Source: CAMCXE01 sp046347475 (lineage in GTDB: Bacteria; Pseudomonadota; Gammaproteobacteria; Pseudomonadales; Cellvibrionaceae). From it: a stretch of 64,000 nucleotides of DNA. Each line of letters starts with the position of its first letter. Position 1 is the stretch's first letter. The translations under genes were made by a program, and so were the position numbers. A model generated the notes under the pieces. That model was given only the letters and a program-made list of their open reading frames with translations. It ran no database searches and had not been told where the DNA came from. Below, in pieces: positions 26,787 to 35,403 of the stretch. The DNA is taken from the NCBI GenBank assembly GCA_046347475.1, contig JAXMGD010000001.1, positions 434,001 through 498,000 on the forward strand, read 5' to 3'.

Positions 26787-27686
26787 ATGCTGAGTTTCAA
26801 TGCGTCGCCTAGCCTGCCGTCGCAACCGGCTGCTTACCCGCAGGTGGGGCAGATACCGGTGGGCTTGGAGTCGTCTTCGCAGCGTTTGCAGCGTATTCGC
26901 CCGGTGGAACATACGCCGGCTGCAGCGCCCAGTGGTAAGGAAAAGCGCGAGCCCGGTGCAATCGGTCAGAAGGGGGTGCCGCTTGAGCCCGTGTCTGATC
27001 AGGATAAGCGTAAGCAGGCGCGCCAGGCGGCGGAGGAAAAAATCGCTCAGGCAGAGCTTGCGCAGTTGAAACAGTTGTCGGCGCGGGACCGTGAAGTGCG
27101 CGCCCATGAGCAGGCACATAAGGCGGTGGCGGGCAGTTACGGCGGCGCTATTCACTATGAATATGAGCGCGGGCCGGATGGCAACCGTTACGCCGTGGGG
27201 GGTGAGGTGTCGATTGATACGGCGCCTGAGTCATCACCTGAAGCTACTTTGGCAAAGGCGCGGGTGATTCAGCGCGCGGCCAGCGCCCCGGCGGAGCCTT
27301 CTGATCAGGATCGCGCCGTGGCGGCCGAGGCTTCTCAGATGGAGCAGCAAGCGCTGCAGCAACTGGCTCAAGAGCGGCTTGATGCCCACTCCCAAGGCGA
27401 GCCTTCTAACAGCACTAGCCATGACGGCGCGGCCCGCAAGGTTGGCGCAGACGAGTCGGCCCCCGGCGGTCCAGTGGATAAGCCCGCAGGGGCGCCTTTG
27501 GATGCGTCAGCGGCGGCTAAAACCCAGGCGCAACCTGCGGCGGCTGATGCAGGCGCCTTGCGAAGGCTAAGCTCCTCCCATGCGCAAACGCCAAGCCCCT
27601 ATGCGCAAACGCCAAGCTCTTATGCGCAAAGGCTAAGCCCCTACGTGCAAACGGCGGCCAGTTTGCACTTTCATGTGCAGGCGTAA
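26787..27686 (+). CDS. Putative HExxH metalloprotease, SprA/CJM1_0395-like
   Basis: A 299-residue protein with a central conserved block (residues about 95-185): LSARDREVRAHEQAHKAVAG, then GPDGNRYAVGGEVSID, SPEATLAKARVIQRAA and PSDQDRAVAAEA. The HEQAH segment fits the HExxH zinc-binding motif of the putative metalloprotease family named after Campylobacter CJM1_0395 and Aeromonas/Shewanella SprA-like proteins. There is no signal peptide. N- and C-terminal regions are low-complexity (Pro/Ala/Gln). The tail carries a short tandem repeat. It follows the small helix protein by nine bases. Protease activity is inferred from the motif; a third zinc ligand was not identified with certainty. Confidence 0.72.
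   Translation: MLSFNASPSLPSQPAAYPQVGQIPVGLESSSQRLQRIRPVEHTPAAAPSGKEKREPGAIGQKGVPLEPVSDQDKRKQARQAAEEKIAQAELAQLKQLSARDREVRAHEQAHKAVAGSYGGAIHYEYERGPDGNRYAVGGEVSIDTAPESSPEATLAKARVIQRAASAPAEPSDQDRAVAAEASQMEQQALQQLAQERLDAHSQGEPSNSTSHDGAARKVGADESAPGGPVDKPAGAPLDASAAAKTQAQPAAADAGALRRLSSSHAQTPSPYAQTPSSYAQRLSPYVQTAASLHFHVQA
27579..27653 (+). repeat. 21-bp tandem repeat in the tail of the HExxH protein
   Basis: Three and a half copies of a 21-base unit coding (H/Y)AQTPSP, YAQTPSS, YAQRLSP and YVQT. Copies 1 and 2 are almost identical at DNA level, which suggests recent duplication by slippage. The unit is a multiple of three, so copy changes keep the frame. Confidence 0.75.
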
Positions 27687-27939
27687 ACCCCTACACCTGT
27701 ACTGAGCCTCTCAGGCTGAGTCCTGTTAGTGTGCCCCCCAAAGGCGGTGCGCGCGGTGGGTGAATGTCCACTCGAACAACCTCAATTGGGCCTGTGGCAA
27801 GCGCGCCTTTGTCTGTTCTAGCGGCTATAGATGGGCGAGCGCCCTATGTGGGGAGCAGGGCGCGTTGTGTTGAGATAGGACGAGCAACTGCGTAGGCTTG
27901 CCCTGCGGTATGTGCCGTCTCATCACACCGGGATTCCCT

Positions 27940-28428
27940 ATGAATGATTCAATTTACCAAGCCCCTCACGTTGAACTGCTCGATACGGAGCGGCCGCAAC
28001 AATTGGCCAGCCGCAAGCGGCGTTTGGTGGCCAACCTCATCGATTCATTTTGCCTCTCCGCGCTGGTGCTGCCCGCTATGTATTTCGGCGGTTTGTATGA
28101 GGCGGCCACCCAATCTATGTGGTCGTGGAGTTACAGCCTGCAATCGGGCACGCTCTGGGCCCTGGCGTTTTTACTGTTTAACGGGCTGCTGTTGGTGCAG
28201 CGCGGGCAGACCCTTGGCAAGCTGGTGATGTCGATCCGTATTGTCATGGTCGATGGCTCGCCGCTGCAGGTTGCCACCCTGGCAATTCGCTACGGGGTAT
28301 ATTTCCTGGGCAATTTTATTCCCATCATCGGCCCTCTATTCGGGCTCATTAATGTGTTGTTTATCTTCGGCGAGACCCGCCGCTGCCTTCATGATCGAGC
28401 CGCCAACACGCGTGTGTTGAGGCTGTAA
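27940..28428 (+). CDS. RDD-family membrane protein
   Basis: A 162-residue protein with the RDD family pattern: ASRKRRLVANLIDSFCLSAL (the R-x2-A-x2-ID motif), a second helix near SGTLWALAFLLFNGLLL, then QRGQTLGKLVMSIRIV and a final hydrophobic pair GNFIPIIGPLFGLINVLFIF. RDD proteins are small membrane proteins of mostly unknown function, some linked to ion transport. The start at 27940 excludes an upstream extension that has no family similarity. Confidence 0.85.
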   Translation: MNDSIYQAPHVELLDTERPQQLASRKRRLVANLIDSFCLSALVLPAMYFGGLYEAATQSMWSWSYSLQSGTLWALAFLLFNGLLLVQRGQTLGKLVMSIRIVMVDGSPLQVATLAIRYGVYFLGNFIPIIGPLFGLINVLFIFGETRRCLHDRAANTRVLRL

Positions 28429-28507
28429 CCAAGGGCCCAGGGCGGGCGAAATACTCAGCTTAGGTCTATGGTTAAGGATGATTTAGTCTTTTTTCGCGTG
28501 TCGTCGC

Positions 28508-31500
28508 ATGGAGCCGAAAGTCCGTATGGTCAGGGCTGTACAACCTAGCCGAACCGTCTGGTTCTGGGCATTGATTGCGGGTGTCGTAAGCCTGCTGAGC
28601 AGTGCTGCTCTGCTGTGGAACAGCCAGCGGGTGCAGCGCCTGCACTTTACACAGGCACAAGGCGCTAGCCTCGCCGCGCTCACCCAGCAGCTTAACGCCT
28701 ACGATGCCCTGCTCGCCCAAGTCGCTCAGTCAGAGCAGACGCCGCCGCGCCGCCTACCGGCCGGTATTCTCGAAGCGGTGGCAACCCCTGCGGCCGGTGG
28801 CCTGAGCTGGCAGGTGGGGGCTGCTAACCTAGCGGGCACCGCGCTGGTGCCCGGCGCCAGCCTTGTGGCCGGAATGCCTAGCAAGGCGAATCAAAATCTC
28901 GCGGACCTGTTTGCCATGAGCGCCCCGGAGCGCGGCCTGATGCTATCCCTGCGCGGCTGTGAGGCGGCTCTGCCCTGCAGCCGCTGGTGGCTGGCTTTTA
29001 TTCCGCTGGGCACCCTGCCGGGTGCCTCGGAGCCGGGCTGGCAGCTACTTAAAGAGGAGGCCAAAGGCCTCAAGCCCATTTGGCCCCCCCAGCAAACGGG
29101 GGTGTTGGCGAAGGATCAGGTGCAGCTGTTTTCCTGGCGGGAGCAGCGCTACGCCCTGTATCGCGCCGCGCCGCACTGGCCTTGGCTGGGCAGTGTGCTG
29201 GCGGGGGTGTTCAGTGTGCTGGTGGCGGCGCTCACCGGTGCCATGCTGTGGGGGCGGGACCAGATGATGGGCGCCAGTCGCCAGCTGGCGCGCAGCCAGG
29301 CGGTGGATGAGGTGTGCGAGGAAGCTCTTTTTACCCTTCGCCCGGATGGCAAAGTGTCTAGCTGGAGTCGGGGTGCTATTTTGCTCTGGGAGTACGGGCC
29401 ACGGGAGGTGATCGGCCGGCCCCTGGCGCAGCTGTTTAGCGGAAGCGGTCTCAACCAGGCGCTGGCTCCCCTAGGGAAGGGCAAGCCGGTGCGCGGCCTG
29501 GAGTTGAAGGCCAAAAGTGCCAGCGGGGAAGTCTTTGCCGTACAGCTCAGCGCCGTGCCTATTCAAAATGCCGCGGGGCAAGTGGTGGGGGCGGCGCTCA
29601 GTGCGGTGGACTTGCGCCCCCAGCATACGGCGCAAACCCGTTTGTTGGCGCAGGAGAAAATGCTCGCCCACAGCATGGCCCTGTTGGAGAAGAACAATCA
29701 GCGCTGCCTCACCCTCGAGCAGGCTCGCCGCCACTTGCAAACTGTGCTGGATGCGGTGCCTTTTGTGATTGGTTACTGGGATAAAAATCAAATCAATCAG
29801 GTGGCGAATAAAGCGCACCATGGCCGCTTTGGTGTGGCGGCGGCTGACATTCCCGGCATGAGTTTGGAGGAATTACTCAGCCCCGAGGATTATCAGGAGC
29901 AGTTTGGCCGGGTGCAGGCAGCTCTGGCGGGTATGCCGCAAACCTATGAGTACACCCAGGTGGACCAGACCACCGGCGCCTTCAGCCACTATTTGGGGCA
30001 GTACCTGCCCGACACCAGTAAAACCGGCGTACGTGGTTTTTATGTAATCGAACAGGACATCACCGAACTGGTGGAGGGCAACCTGCGTTTGGGCCGCGCC
30101 TTAGAAGAAAACGATGTGCTGCTCACCACCATCAACAACCAACTGCTCTACTCAGTGACGGATGTTGAGGGCGTTATTCAAGACGTAAACGACAACTACT
30201 GCGCCGCCCTGGGGTTTGAACGGGCCGAGCTGCTGGGGCAAACCCACCGCTTGGTCAATTCCGGCGTACACCCGCAGGAATTTTGGCAGGGGCTTTGGGA
30301 GAGCCTGCTGGCGGGTAAACCCTGGCGGGCCGAGCTGTGTAACCGCACCAAAAGCGGTGAAGAGCGCTGGTTTGATACGGTGATCGCGCCCTTTCACGGC
30401 CAGGCGGGTAAGGTGGAAAAATGCGTGGCGCTAAGCATCGACATCACCAGCCGCAAAGCGGTGGAGCAGGAGCATCAGCGGTTGGGGCAACTCCTGCGGG
30501 ATGTGCTGGAGGCCGCCTCGGAAGTGGCCATCATCGCCACCGACACTCAAGGCGCCACTACCCTCTTCAACACCGGCGCTGAGCGCATGTTGGGGTACAG
30601 CGCTGAGGAGATGCTCGGCGAGCGGCCCTTTGAACGGCTGCACCTAGCCGAAGAACTCAGCGCCTACGCCTCAAGAGTGGACAACCCGGAGGATTTGAGC
30701 GGGTTTGCCCTGTTGAGCCACCAAGCCTTAGAACTCGGCCCTCAAACCCAGCAGTGGACCTATGTACGTAAGGATGCCAGCCAGCTCAAAGTATCCCTCA
30801 CCCTGAGTGCCATGCGGGGCCAGGATGGCGTGCTGGTGGGCTTTTTGATCGTGGCGGCGGATATTACCGAGAGCCTTAAGCAACAGCAGGCGCTGATTTC
30901 CGCTAAGGATCAACTGATGGCGGCGGCGGAAGTGGCGGAATTGGGAGTGTGGGAGTACCTACCTGGGCCTGAGCGGCTGCATTGGAACGAGCGCATGTTC
31001 GAGATCTTCGGCCAGCCCCTGGATGAACCACCGCACTCCATGCCCGCTTGGTTTGACTCGGTACACCCGGATGAGCGGGCGGCCATTAGTGAGGGCTTTG
31101 CGCGGGCTGTGGCAGGCACCGGTGAATTTGCTGGGGTGTATCGGTTTATCACCCCCGAGGGCAGCCAGCGCTACGTGCAGTTCGGCGCCTATTTCGAGCG
31201 GGACTTGGCGGGCGCGGTGTTTAAGGTCACGGGAATTAGCCGCGACATCACTGGCCAACAGGAGTTGGAAAACCGCCTGCGGCAAGCCAAAGAACAGGCC
31301 GATGCGGCCAACCTGGCTAAATCCCAATTCCTGGCCAATATGAGCCATGAAATTCGCACCCCTATGAATGCGGTGCTGGGCATGTTGCAACTGGTGCGGC
31401 AAACCCAATTGGGGCTGCGCCAGCAGGATTACGTCAACAAAGCTCAAACGGCGGCAAAGTCCCTGCTGGGGCTGCTGAACGATATTTTGGATTTCTCCAA

Positions 31501-34084
31501 AATCGACGCCGGTAAACTGGTGATAGACCCCACCTGCTGCTCTTTGGATGACATCTGCGCCGAAGTGGCGGTGGTGATGGCGGGCAACCAGGGGGATAAG
31601 CCGGTGGAAGTTATTTTCGACCTGGCCCCGGAGCTGCCCCAGCGGGTGCTCATCGACAAGCTGCGCATCCAACAGGTGTTGATCAACCTGATCGGCAACG
31701 CGCTGAAGTTCACCGCCCAAGGCCAGGTGTGGGTGCAGCTGAGCGCCCAGGCGAGCGAGCCCAGTGCCGGGCGCAGCCGGGTGCGCTTTACCATTCGCGA
31801 CACCGGTATAGGCATTCGTGAGGATCAACAAAAACGCATCTTCGACGGCTTTGTGCAGGCGGAAGCCTCCACCACACGGCGTTATGGCGGCACCGGTCTG
31901 GGTTTGGTGATCACCAAAAACCTCATCGAATTGATGGGCGGCCAGCTGCACCTGACCAGCGAGCTGGGGCAGGGCAGTGAGTTTAGTTTTGAGCTGAGCC
32001 TGCCCCTAGGCGAGGCGCCGAACCTCGCCGCTAAGCCGTCGTTGGCGGCAGCAGGTTCGGTACTGCTGGTGCATGAAACCCCCCTGGCCATTGAGGTGTT
32101 GGAGCGGGATCTCACCCGTCTTGGGTTCCAAGTCACCAGCGCCCACAGCGCCGCCGACGCGCTCAGCCTCACGGAAGGGCGGGCGCGGGCCGGTGAAGCC
32201 TTCACGCTTGCCCTGGTGGACTGGCGCCTGAGTGACGCCAACGGGCTTGCGCTCGCGCGCCAGCTCCACACCATCAACCCCGAGCCCTTGGGGGTGATCC
32301 TCCTGCTCACCCAGCGGGAGAAAGAACAGCTGGCGCAACACCAAGGCCACGACGCCCAGTTCCTCTGGCAGCTGAGCAAACCCATCGTGCGGCCCGCCCT
32401 TGAACAGGTGATCAGCCTGGTATTGGCGGGGGATCAGGCCGCGCCGGATCAGAGCGCCACCCCCCAACTGCTGGCCGGGCTGTCCCTCCTGGTGGTGGAA
32501 GACAATCCCCTCAATCGCCAGGTGGCCGCGGAGCTGCTTGGCGGCGTCGGCGCCAAGGTTAGCCTGGCCGTGGATGGTCGCGATGGTGTCAACAAGGCCA
32601 CCGCACGGGGCGCCGCCTACGACCTGATCTTGATGGACCTGCAAATGCCCGTGATGGACGGCCTAGAAGCCACCCGCCAACTGCGCACCCAGGGCCTTAC
32701 ACTCCCCATCCTCGCCATGACCGCCAACGCTTCAGCCGAAGACAAAGATGAGTGCCTGGCCGCAGGCATGGATGGCCACCTGAGCAAACCTATTGACTTA
32801 AGCCTGGTGGTGGCCGCCATCCGCCAAGCTTTGGGGAAAACAGGCCAGGCTGCCACCCAGCCTGAAGGGGCGGCCCCTAATGGCCTTGAGGCTGCACTGA
32901 ATGCGCAGCCAGTTGATACCGGCTGGGAGGAACTAGCAGACGCCTTAGCGGCGGAGAGTGATTCAGCGTTTGATGAACCGCAGGCAGAAGCGGCTGAGCC
33001 CGTGCCCGATGCTCAAGATGCTCAAGATGCTCAAGATGCTCAAGATGCTCAAGATGCTCAAGATGCTCAAGATGCTCAAGATGAGCAAGATGAGCAAGAT
33101 GAGCAAGATGAGCAAGATGAGCAAGATGAGCAAGATGAGCAAGATGAGCAAGATGAGCAAGATGAGCAAGATGAGCAAGATGAGCAAGATGAGCAAGATG
33201 AGCAAGATGAGCAAGATGAGCAAGATGAGCAAGATGAGCAAGATGAGCAAGATGAGCAAGATGAGCAAGAGGGGCAAGAGGGGCAAGAGGAGCAAGAGCT
33301 GCCGGTTGAGCAAGGCTTAGCGGCTGCAATCGAAACCCCAGCGCTGCGCGAGGAGGAATTAGACCTCAGCGCTCTGGAGGCGCTGCCGGTAGTGGACTTT
33401 TCTGATTTACTGGGGGATGCGCTTGATGGCGAGCCAGCACCTGAAGGCGAACCCTCACCCGACGGCTACGAGCAATCAGCAATGGCTCCGGCCGAGGAGC
33501 CGGGCGCTGAACAGGGCCAGGCCCAATCCCAGGACGACCTCACTGAAGGTGCTCAGGGTGATTTATCACCAGAGGCAGAGCCTCCAACCCCGGACCAGTT
33601 CGAGGCTCCTCCCGTGGCTCAACCCTCCGAGCTATCGCCCGCTCCCACACCCACTCCCACACCCACTCCCACGCCAGGTCAGCCGCCTGCAGCCGAGCCC
33701 AGTACCAAGGGGGAGGCCGAGCCCGCCGGCGGCGACTGGGTTGATGGCCTTGATGACATACTGCGCCGCTTCGGCGGCAAGCGGGTGCTTTACCAAAAAA
33801 TGCTCGCCAACCTAGGGCCTGAGACTGGGCGGTTGATAGACGAATTGCACGCTGCTCTGGCCGAGCAGGATCGGCCGCGCGCCTGCACCGCCGCCCATTC
33901 CATCAAAGGCACCGCCGCCACCCTGGGCGCCAAAGCCCTCAGCCAGCGGGCCGCCTGGTTAGAAAAACGCCTTAAAGCGAGCGAAGGCCCCCTAGAGGAA
34001 ATTCTCACCCCAGAAGCCTTCGACGCCCTGGCAGAAGCCCTCAACGGCGCGCTCACGGCACTGGATCAGGCCCTGGCGGCTTAG
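28508..34084 (+). CDS. Hybrid sensor histidine kinase with five PAS domains, two receivers, repeat linker and Hpt
   Basis: An 1858-residue multidomain kinase. Transmembrane helices lie at about residues 17-37 and 232-252 and enclose a periplasmic sensor region. Five PAS domains follow (about 265-375, 405-525, 535-650, 660-785, 800-920). HisKA holds MSHEIRTPMNAVLGM with the phospho-His at 947; HATPase_c has the N box (LIGNALKF), DTGIGI and GTGLGL. The first receiver (about 1180-1300) lacks the usual paired acids and keeps LVDWRLSD with D1238. The second (about 1330-1450) is complete (VVEDNPLNRQ, LMDLQMPVMDG, LSKPI). A roughly 300-residue acidic linker with 32 tandem units and a PT-repeat precedes a C-terminal Hpt (AAHSIKGTAATLGA, His1797). 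It resembles BarA/RetS-class phosphorelay kinases. No cognate response regulator is adjacent. Confidence 0.93.
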   Translation: MEPKVRMVRAVQPSRTVWFWALIAGVVSLLSSAALLWNSQRVQRLHFTQAQGASLAALTQQLNAYDALLAQVAQSEQTPPRRLPAGILEAVATPAAGGLSWQVGAANLAGTALVPGASLVAGMPSKANQNLADLFAMSAPERGLMLSLRGCEAALPCSRWWLAFIPLGTLPGASEPGWQLLKEEAKGLKPIWPPQQTGVLAKDQVQLFSWREQRYALYRAAPHWPWLGSVLAGVFSVLVAALTGAMLWGRDQMMGASRQLARSQAVDEVCEEALFTLRPDGKVSSWSRGAILLWEYGPREVIGRPLAQLFSGSGLNQALAPLGKGKPVRGLELKAKSASGEVFAVQLSAVPIQNAAGQVVGAALSAVDLRPQHTAQTRLLAQEKMLAHSMALLEKNNQRCLTLEQARRHLQTVLDAVPFVIGYWDKNQINQVANKAHHGRFGVAAADIPGMSLEELLSPEDYQEQFGRVQAALAGMPQTYEYTQVDQTTGAFSHYLGQYLPDTSKTGVRGFYVIEQDITELVEGNLRLGRALEENDVLLTTINNQLLYSVTDVEGVIQDVNDNYCAALGFERAELLGQTHRLVNSGVHPQEFWQGLWESLLAGKPWRAELCNRTKSGEERWFDTVIAPFHGQAGKVEKCVALSIDITSRKAVEQEHQRLGQLLRDVLEAASEVAIIATDTQGATTLFNTGAERMLGYSAEEMLGERPFERLHLAEELSAYASRVDNPEDLSGFALLSHQALELGPQTQQWTYVRKDASQLKVSLTLSAMRGQDGVLVGFLIVAADITESLKQQQALISAKDQLMAAAEVAELGVWEYLPGPERLHWNERMFEIFGQPLDEPPHSMPAWFDSVHPDERAAISEGFARAVAGTGEFAGVYRFITPEGSQRYVQFGAYFERDLAGAVFKVTGISRDITGQQELENRLRQAKEQADAANLAKSQFLANMSHEIRTPMNAVLGMLQLVRQTQLGLRQQDYVNKAQTAAKSLLGLLNDILDFSKIDAGKLVIDPTCCSLDDICAEVAVVMAGNQGDKPVEVIFDLAPELPQRVLIDKLRIQQVLINLIGNALKFTAQGQVWVQLSAQASEPSAGRSRVRFTIRDTGIGIREDQQKRIFDGFVQAEASTTRRYGGTGLGLVITKNLIELMGGQLHLTSELGQGSEFSFELSLPLGEAPNLAAKPSLAAAGSVLLVHETPLAIEVLERDLTRLGFQVTSAHSAADALSLTEGRARAGEAFTLALVDWRLSDANGLALARQLHTINPEPLGVILLLTQREKEQLAQHQGHDAQFLWQLSKPIVRPALEQVISLVLAGDQAAPDQSATPQLLAGLSLLVVEDNPLNRQVAAELLGGVGAKVSLAVDGRDGVNKATARGAAYDLILMDLQMPVMDGLEATRQLRTQGLTLPILAMTANASAEDKDECLAAGMDGHLSKPIDLSLVVAAIRQALGKTGQAATQPEGAAPNGLEAALNAQPVDTGWEELADALAAESDSAFDEPQAEAAEPVPDAQDAQDAQDAQDAQDAQDAQDAQDEQDEQDEQDEQDEQDEQDEQDEQDEQDEQDEQDEQDEQDEQDEQDEQDEQDEQDEQDEQDEQEGQEGQEEQELPVEQGLAAAIETPALREEELDLSALEALPVVDFSDLLGDALDGEPAPEGEPSPDGYEQSAMAPAEEPGAEQGQAQSQDDLTEGAQGDLSPEAEPPTPDQFEAPPVAQPSELSPAPTPTPTPTPTPGQPPAAEPSTKGEAEPAGGDWVDGLDDILRRFGGKRVLYQKMLANLGPETGRLIDELHAALAEQDRPRACTAAHSIKGTAATLGAKALSQRAAWLEKRLKASEGPLEEILTPEAFDALAEALNGALTALDQALAA
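33011..33298 (+). repeat. 32-copy 9-bp tandem repeat (minisatellite) inside the kinase gene
   Basis: Eight units of GCTCAAGAT are followed by 21 units of GAGCAAGAT (the last ends GAG), then two GGGCAAGAG and one GAGCAAGAG. Together they encode (AQD)8(EQD)20 and EQE/GQE variants at residues 1502-1597. The unit is a multiple of three and free of stops on both strands, so copy-number change would alter linker length without frameshift. Confidence 0.97.
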
Positions 34085-34160
34085 CCAGGATGTGTAGAGA
34101 TCATGCCCATAGCGGCAAACTATGCTGGTGCGAAGGTCTTCTGCCCGCCCGCTCAGTGTT

Positions 34161-34784
34161 TTAAGCCTGCGCTAGTGCCAGCAATTGCCGACAGCGCGCC
34201 AGCACATCCTCCCCACTAAACACCGCGTCACACAGCGCAAAACAGCGGGCCCCGGCCTGCTTAAGCGGCACTAGGTTGCTATGGTTAATGCCGCCGATCA
34301 CCACCACAGGTGCCTTTAAGGCCTCGGCCTCAGCAATTAAGCTCAGTGGGGCGCCCTGGGCCTGGGGTTTGGTGGCGGAGGGGAAAAAGCGCCCGAACGC
34401 CACATAACTAGCCCCTTCATCCAAAGCCTGGCGGGCAAAATCAAGGCGTGCATGGCAGGTGGCGCCGATGATGGCATCTGCCCCTAGAAGTGCGCGGGCG
34501 GCGGCGATGGAACCGTCTTCACGTCCCAAATGCACACCCGCAGCGCCTACGGCCAGGGCCAGGGCCACATCATCATTAATGATCAGCTGGCCTCCGTAGT
34601 GCTGGCAAATCGTGTTTAGGCGCTCAGCTTCGGCAAGCCTTTGGGCCAGGGAGCTTGCGGTTTTATTGCGGTATTGAATCCAGCCGCAGCCGCCTTCCAG
34701 CGCCTCGGCAACCGCGCGAAACAATCGCTCACCGGGCAGCAAATTTGGGTCGGTAATGGCGTAGAGGCTGGGGGTGGTGCGCAT
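34161..34784 (-). CDS. thiE: Thiamine-phosphate synthase ThiE
   Basis: A 207-residue TIM-barrel enzyme that couples HMP-pyrophosphate to thiazole phosphate to give thiamine phosphate. Family motifs: LYAITDPNLL, WIQYRNK, LIINDDVALALAVGAAGVHLG, then AIIGATCH, YVAFGRFFPSATKP and VVIGGINHSN. Its ATG shares one base with the stop of the upstream hemJ gene (TGATG), so the two are translationally coupled. No TPP riboswitch is seen ahead of the pair. It is convergent with the hybrid kinase gene; no clear terminator lies in the 76-base gap. Confidence 0.93.
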   Translation of the reverse strand: MRTTPSLYAITDPNLLPGERLFRAVAEALEGGCGWIQYRNKTASSLAQRLAEAERLNTICQHYGGQLIINDDVALALAVGAAGVHLGREDGSIAAARALLGADAIIGATCHARLDFARQALDEGASYVAFGRFFPSATKPQAQGAPLSLIAEAEALKAPVVVIGGINHSNLVPLKQAGARCFALCDAVFSGEDVLARCRQLLALAQA

Positions 34785-35206
34785 CAGAAGGGCTTCACGA
34801 TCACCAGGATGGCGATGAGAATTAAAAACACCACCGGCACTTCGTTGAAGACACGAAAGAACTTATGGCTTTTGGTGCAGGTGCCGGCGGCGAGTTTTTT
34901 CACAAAAGCGCCGCACATGTGGTGGTAGCCGATCAAGAAAAACACCAACAGCATTTTGGCGTGAAACCAGCCCTGGGTTTTGTAATAGTCCCAGCCCATC
35001 GCCGCCATGGCTATGCCCAGCAGCAGGGTAACGAGCATCGCCGGGGTGCCGATGAGTTTGTATAGCTTGTGCTCCATCAGGCAAAAGCGCTCCTTAGACA
35101 CCGCGTCATCGGCCATTTGGTGGTACACAAACAGGCGCGGCAGGTAGAACAGCATGGCAAACCAACTGGTGAAGGCCACAATGTGAAACGCTTTTAACCA
35201 CAACAT
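34784..35206 (-). CDS. hemJ: HemJ-like protoporphyrinogen oxidase (CopD/UPF0093 membrane protein)
   Basis: A 140-residue membrane protein with four helices. It begins MLWLKAFHIVAFTSWFAML, containing the conserved His of HemJ, followed by LPRLFVYH, LMEHKLYKLIGTPAM, WFHAKMLLVFFLIGYHH and FRVFNEVPVVFLI. HemJ oxidises protoporphyrinogen IX in haem synthesis and binds haem b. The ATG at 35206 is chosen because GAGG lies seven bases upstream; the open frame extends five codons further to a TTG. It leads the hemJ-thiE operon. hemB is also present elsewhere in this window (61.5 kb), but not linked. Confidence 0.85.
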   Translation of the reverse strand: MLWLKAFHIVAFTSWFAMLFYLPRLFVYHQMADDAVSKERFCLMEHKLYKLIGTPAMLVTLLLGIAMAAMGWDYYKTQGWFHAKMLLVFFLIGYHHMCGAFVKKLAAGTCTKSHKFFRVFNEVPVVFLILIAILVIVKPF

Positions 35207-35403
35207 AAGAATTCCTCGCAAAAAGGGCGGTGGACTGTATCCCTAAGCCCCGCCCAGGGCAAGCCAGCCCAGCACAAACCCCAGTGCTCATCGTTGGGCT
35301 CCAGGCGAAGAGTGTATTTTCGATTGCAGTACCAAAAAACGGTGTGCCCCCTTAGCTAATGGGCTTATTACGAGGGCATTGCGCAACTGCCGCCAGGGGC
35401 AAT

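Noticed and set aside
32877..33329. Long open frames on all strands across the kinase repeat (Leu-Ala-His, Leu-Ile-Leu and Lys-Met-Ser-Lys repeats)
   Set aside because: They are by-products of the 9-bp stop-free repeat; only the kinase frame joins conserved domains on both sides.
34085..34160. Terminator between the hybrid kinase gene and thiE
   Set aside because: No convincing stem with a T run in the 76-base convergent gap.
34784..35403. TPP riboswitch ahead of the hemJ-thiE pair
   Set aside because: The conserved CTGAGA and ACCTGA thi-box cores were not found upstream of hemJ.
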